From contig NZ_CM001403.1 in NCBI RefSeq assembly GCF_000166195.2, positions 5,784,432-5,848,431 on the forward strand: a stretch of DNA of 64,000 nucleotides. The letters run 5' to 3'. Both the position numbers and the translations under genes were made by a program. Under the pieces are notes generated by a model. The model had not been told where the DNA came from. It ran no database searches and saw nothing but the letters and a program-made list of their open reading frames with translations. Below are positions 61,123 to 64,000 of the stretch, in pieces; position 1 is the stretch's first letter; every line of letters begins with the position of its first letter. Origin of the DNA: Mucilaginibacter paludis DSM 18603 (GTDB taxonomy: Bacteria > Bacteroidota > Bacteroidia > Sphingobacteriales > Sphingobacteriaceae).

Positions 61123-62160
61123 ATGATCCCTAAAACAATGAAAGCTGCCGTTATTCATGGATTTGGACAGCCTTTACATATTGAAGAAATGCCGGTTAAA
61201 GAGCCGGGCGAAAACCAGGTACTTGTTAAAGTGATAGCGTGTGGTGTTTGCCATACCGATCTGCACGCCTGCCAGGGCGATTGGCCGGCAAAACCAAAAA
61301 TACCGTTAATCCCAGGTCATGAGGCCGTTGGATACGTAGTCGCTTTAGGTGCGGGCGTTAAGCAAATTAAGGAAGGCGATATTGTAGGCGTGCCGTGGTT
61401 ATACAGCGCCTGCGGGCATTGTGATTATTGTTATACCGGATGGGAAACGCTTTGCGAAACCCAGCAAAACGGGGGATACAGTGTAGACGGAGGCTTCGCC
61501 GAATATGTGGTTGCCGATGCCGGTTATGTAGCCCATTTTCCTGTAAATATCAATTTTACCGAAATGGCGCCTATCATTTGTGCCGGTGTAACGGTGTACA
61601 AAGGTTTAAAACAAACCGACGCAAAATCAGGAGAATGGGTAGCTGTATCGGGAATTGGCGGCTTGGGCCATCTGGCCGTTCAATATGCCAAGGCTATGGG
61701 CTTCCACGTTGCAGCCATTGATATTGCCGATGATAAACTGGCACTGGCAAAAAATCTGGGTGCCGACCTGGTTGTGAATGCGAAAGAATACGATCCGGGT
61801 AAGTTTCTGAAAAAAGAGACTGGCGGTATGCACGGTGTGCTGGTCACCGCGCCTTCGCCTGTCGCGTTTAAACAAGGGCTGTCAGCACTAAGGCGCAAGG
61901 GTGTCCTCTCCTTAAATGGTTTACCTGCCGGAAGTTTTGACCTCTCCATTTTTGATACCGTGATCAACGGTACTACCATTCGCGGTTCCATCGTAGGTAC
62001 CCGAAAAGATATGGAAGAAGCTATTTCATTTGCTTTAGAGGGTAAGGTGAAGGCAACCGTTCACGCTGCCAAACTGGAAGACATCAATACCATATTCGAC
62101 GATATGAAAAAGGGCGACATCAGCGGCAGGATTGTATTGGAGATCGCCAAGCCATCATAA
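61123..62160 (+). CDS. adhP: Zinc-dependent alcohol dehydrogenase, AdhP type
   Basis: 345 aa (an ATG at 61138, [13 protein letters not shown], is an equally good start). Catalytic zinc ligands in [11 protein letters not shown] and GHEAVGYV, structural zinc Cys cluster in [18 protein letters not shown]-binding [17 protein letters not shown]. It interconverts alcohols such as ethanol and aldehydes with NAD. Downstream lie a short aldehyde-dehydrogenase-like remnant and fumC. Confidence 0.93.
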   Translation: MIPKTMKAAVIHGFGQPLHIEEMPVKEPGENQVLVKVIACGVCHTDLHACQGDWPAKPKIPLIPGHEAVGYVVALGAGVKQIKEGDIVGVPWLYSACGHCDYCYTGWETLCETQQNGGYSVDGGFAEYVVADAGYVAHFPVNINFTEMAPIICAGVTVYKGLKQTDAKSGEWVAVSGIGGLGHLAVQYAKAMGFHVAAIDIADDKLALAKNLGADLVVNAKEYDPGKFLKKETGGMHGVLVTAPSPVAFKQGLSALRRKGVLSLNGLPAGSFDLSIFDTVINGTTIRGSIVGTRKDMEEAISFALEGKVKATVHAAKLEDINTIFDDMKKGDISGRIVLEIAKPS

Positions 62161-62192
62161 GACCATGATTCTGAATTAAAAAACTACAAATC

Positions 62193-62261
62193 ATGCCCAT
62201 ACAAACAATCAATCCAAACACCGGCGCACATTCAGATCCTTTTAAGCTATTATTCAGCTAA
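62193..62261 (+). pseudogene. Possible aldehyde dehydrogenase N-terminal remnant
   Basis: A 22-aa frame starting MPIQTINPNTGAHSD, like the first residues of succinate-semialdehyde-type dehydrogenases (x-IQTINPxTG), then an unrelated end and a stop. Its place after an alcohol dehydrogenase makes a deleted aldehyde dehydrogenase gene plausible. Short match, so low certainty. Confidence 0.3.
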
Positions 62262-62273
62262 GTGATAGATAAT

Positions 62274-62322
62274 ACTGGCAGGTGAAGTTGATATTCTTTA
62301 ACTACGCCTGCCAGCTTTTTTT
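62274..62322 (+). terminator. Terminator after adhP
   Basis: ACTGGCAGG...CCTGCCAGC with further inner pairing (TGAAGT/AACTA) and a T7 tract. It separates adhP from fumC. Confidence 0.8.
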
Positions 62323-62348
62323 CAATTAATATCAAATCCATTGAAATT

Positions 62349-63782
62349 ATGTCAACTATAGAGCAATTAAACGAAGTATCAGCTGTGAAATTCAGGACGG
62401 AACACGATACCATGGGTGACGTTCAGGTTCCGGCAGATAAGTACTGGGGTGCACAAACAGAACGCTCCCGTAATAATTTCAAAATCGGCCCGAAAGCTTC
62501 CATGCCCCAAGAGATTATATACGCGTTTGCAAACCTTAAAAAAGCCGCTGCATATGCCAATGCCGAACTTGGTGTGCTTTCTGTTGAAAAGAGAGACCTG
62601 ATTGCCCTGGTATGCGACGAAGTTCTCGCAGGAAAGCTGGATGACCAGTTTCCGCTTGTTATTTGGCAAACAGGCTCAGGAACGCATTCCAACATGAATT
62701 TGAATGAGGTGATCTCCAACCGGGTAAACGTTATGCAGGGTAAAAAAATCGGTGAGGGCAAGCCTTTTATTCACCCCAATGATGATGCTAATAAATCGCA
62801 ATCGTCTAATGATACCTTTCCTACCGCTATGCATATCGCTGCCTATAAAATGCTTACAGATGTAACCATTCCCGGAGTTGAAAAGTTAAGGGATGCACTT
62901 AAGGCTAAAGCTGTCGAATTTAAAGCGGTTGTAAAAATAGGACGTACCCACATGATGGATGCTACACCCTTAACGCTTGGGCAGGAGATATCAGGCTATG
63001 TATCCCAGCTCGACCATGGGCTAAAGGCGTTACGAAATACGATGGATCACCTTGCCGAACTGGCACTTGGCGGTTCTGCTGTAGGCACCGGGATGAACAC
63101 GCCAAAAGGCTACGACGTAAAAGTTGCTGGTTATATAGCCAAATTTACCGGATTGCCTTTGCGCACGGCGGAAAATAAGTTTGAAGCGCTTTCTGCCCAC
63201 GATGCCATTGTGGAAAGCCACGGAGCTTTGAAGCAAATTGCCGTTTCCCTAATGATGATTGCCAACAATATCAGGCTGCTGGCTTCAGGCCCCCGAACAG
63301 GAATAGGCGAACTGCATTTGCCTGAAAATGAACCTGGTTCGTCGATAATGCCAGGTAAAGTAAATCCTACACAAAATGAAGCTGTTACCATGGTAGCGGC
63401 ACAGGTTATGGGTAATGACGTGGCTATTTCAGTTGCCGGCTCAAACGGCCAGTTTCAGCTAAATGTAATGAAGCCGGTGATGGCGGTAAACTATCTGCAA
63501 TCGGCACAGCTGATCGGCGATGCCTGCATTTCCTTTAGCGACCATTGTGCCACTGGTATTAAACCCAATTACGAAGGGATAAAGAACCACCTCGAAAACT
63601 CACTGATGCTGGTTACGGCACTGAATCCACATATCGGTTATGAAAACGCAGCCAAGATTTCCAAGCTTGCATTAAAGGAAAACAAATCCTTAAGGGAAGC
63701 AGCTGTTGAACTCAAATTGCTGACCACCGAGCAGTTTGACGAATGGGTAAAACCGGAAGAAATGATTGGTACATTGAAATAA
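62349..63782 (+). CDS. fumC: Class II fumarate hydratase
   Basis: 477 aa. Signatures: [57 protein letters not shown] and the catalytic-loop signature [15 protein letters not shown]. The oxygen-stable homotetramer converts fumarate to malate in the TCA cycle. It starts 26 bp after the adhP terminator. Confidence 0.95.
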   Translation: MSTIEQLNEVSAVKFRTEHDTMGDVQVPADKYWGAQTERSRNNFKIGPKASMPQEIIYAFANLKKAAAYANAELGVLSVEKRDLIALVCDEVLAGKLDDQFPLVIWQTGSGTHSNMNLNEVISNRVNVMQGKKIGEGKPFIHPNDDANKSQSSNDTFPTAMHIAAYKMLTDVTIPGVEKLRDALKAKAVEFKAVVKIGRTHMMDATPLTLGQEISGYVSQLDHGLKALRNTMDHLAELALGGSAVGTGMNTPKGYDVKVAGYIAKFTGLPLRTAENKFEALSAHDAIVESHGALKQIAVSLMMIANNIRLLASGPRTGIGELHLPENEPGSSIMPGKVNPTQNEAVTMVAAQVMGNDVAISVAGSNGQFQLNVMKPVMAVNYLQSAQLIGDACISFSDHCATGIKPNYEGIKNHLENSLMLVTALNPHIGYENAAKISKLALKENKSLREAAVELKLLTTEQFDEWVKPEEMIGTLK

Positions 63783-63900
63783 ACTCACCAACTAATCTCA
63801 TTATCATTTTAATTTATCGGATCAGGGCACTAAGGCTTTGATCCGATACCTTTTTTTGATAAAGACTGATCATTAAGCCTTCAATTCCGCACCTGCTATC

Positions 63901-63922
63901 AATGTGTGAATGATGTAACTAA
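63901..63922 (+). promoter_or_regulatory. 22-bp motif (copy 2), upstream of a gene beyond the window
   Basis: Identical to 61013-61034. It lies 118 bp after fumC; the remaining bases to 64000 look like a leader and hold no complete gene. It probably belongs to the next transcription unit outside the window. Confidence 0.45.
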
Positions 63923-64000
63923 TACTTATAATCATATAAGATCAGCGCCGGTAAATGCAGTCATCTTTATGTGGGTAAAAAGCACCGGATTTAAAGTTGG

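Noticed and set aside
58029-64000. Second copy of the tRNA-Ser 3' end as attR
   Set aside because: I searched by eye for the T-arm/acceptor sequence downstream and found none in the window.

Overview
The window looks like the chromosome of a Sphingobacteriaceae bacterium (Bacteroidota), most like Mucilaginibacter or Pedobacter. The signs are TAnnTTTG-type -7 promoter boxes, few Shine-Dalgarno sequences, Bacteroidota-typical families (DUF3276/PUR-alpha, DUF4397 and DUF1573 lipoproteins, DUF6934, DUF5522, YbbR, AtoB, PgpH) and Bacteroidota tyrosine recombinases. The genus is an inference.

Region 1 (1-17.5 kb): a partial DUF4397 lipoprotein gene is followed by tRNA-Arg(CCG). A 16.7-kb element is integrated in that tRNA. 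The 25-bp 3' end of the tRNA (781-805) is repeated at 17448-17472, next to a tyrosine integrase. Nearly all element genes run right to left: integrase, an unknown 295-aa protein, an excisionase-like HTH protein, a primase-polymerase/SF3 helicase, an iteron array that looks like a replication origin, two paralogous coiled-coil/240-aa modules, small regulators, an HK97 gp10-like protein and a 1474-aa tail tape measure protein. I find no capsid, portal, terminase large subunit, tail tube, baseplate or lysis gene. The element therefore looks like a phage satellite, or a much reduced prophage, that brings its own tape measure protein. This is the best candidate for an undescribed system here.

Region 2 (17.5-27 kb): PD-(D/E)XK Rpn-type nuclease genes, including a separate ORF that encodes only the C-terminal tail, a lipoprotein TPR histidine kinase, ychF and mgtE. 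Behind mgtE lies a 1.8-kb island with two orphan immunity-type genes (SMI1/KNR4 and CPCC), a decayed toxin tail and three MITE-like palindromic repeats. It is bounded by a diverged second copy of the mgtE 3' end.

Region 3 (27-36 kb): housekeeping genes. These are an MsbA-like exporter, a Leu/Glu-type dehydrogenase with an altered catalytic lysine, and the compact chain nusB / DUF1573 / yajC, then ybbR / coaE / MBL hydrolase / DUF5522, then a MarR regulator.

Region 4 (36-40.4 kb): interspersed repeats carrying an IS110-family element and a complete group II intron with its reverse transcriptase. Both appear to be inserted into copies of the same repeats.

Region 5 (40.4-57.9 kb): a methyltransferase / PAP2 / ZIP operon, glmM with a TTG start, a four-helix-bundle gene, a cysteine desulfurase, a DUF6934 pair, an FMN glutamate-synthase-like protein and a candidate CE-clan cysteine protease or acetyltransferase. 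An IS3 element sits exactly in the loop of a terminator. A peptide transporter, a secreted protein, a hairpin-repeat array, a thiolase and a PgpH-like c-di-AMP phosphodiesterase follow.

Region 6 (57.9-64 kb): tRNA-Ser(GCT), a frameshifted integrase and an Rpn fragment (the remains of a second tRNA-associated element), a small secreted protein, adhP, a possible aldehyde dehydrogenase remnant and fumC. An identical 22-bp sequence lies upstream of adhP and downstream of fumC.
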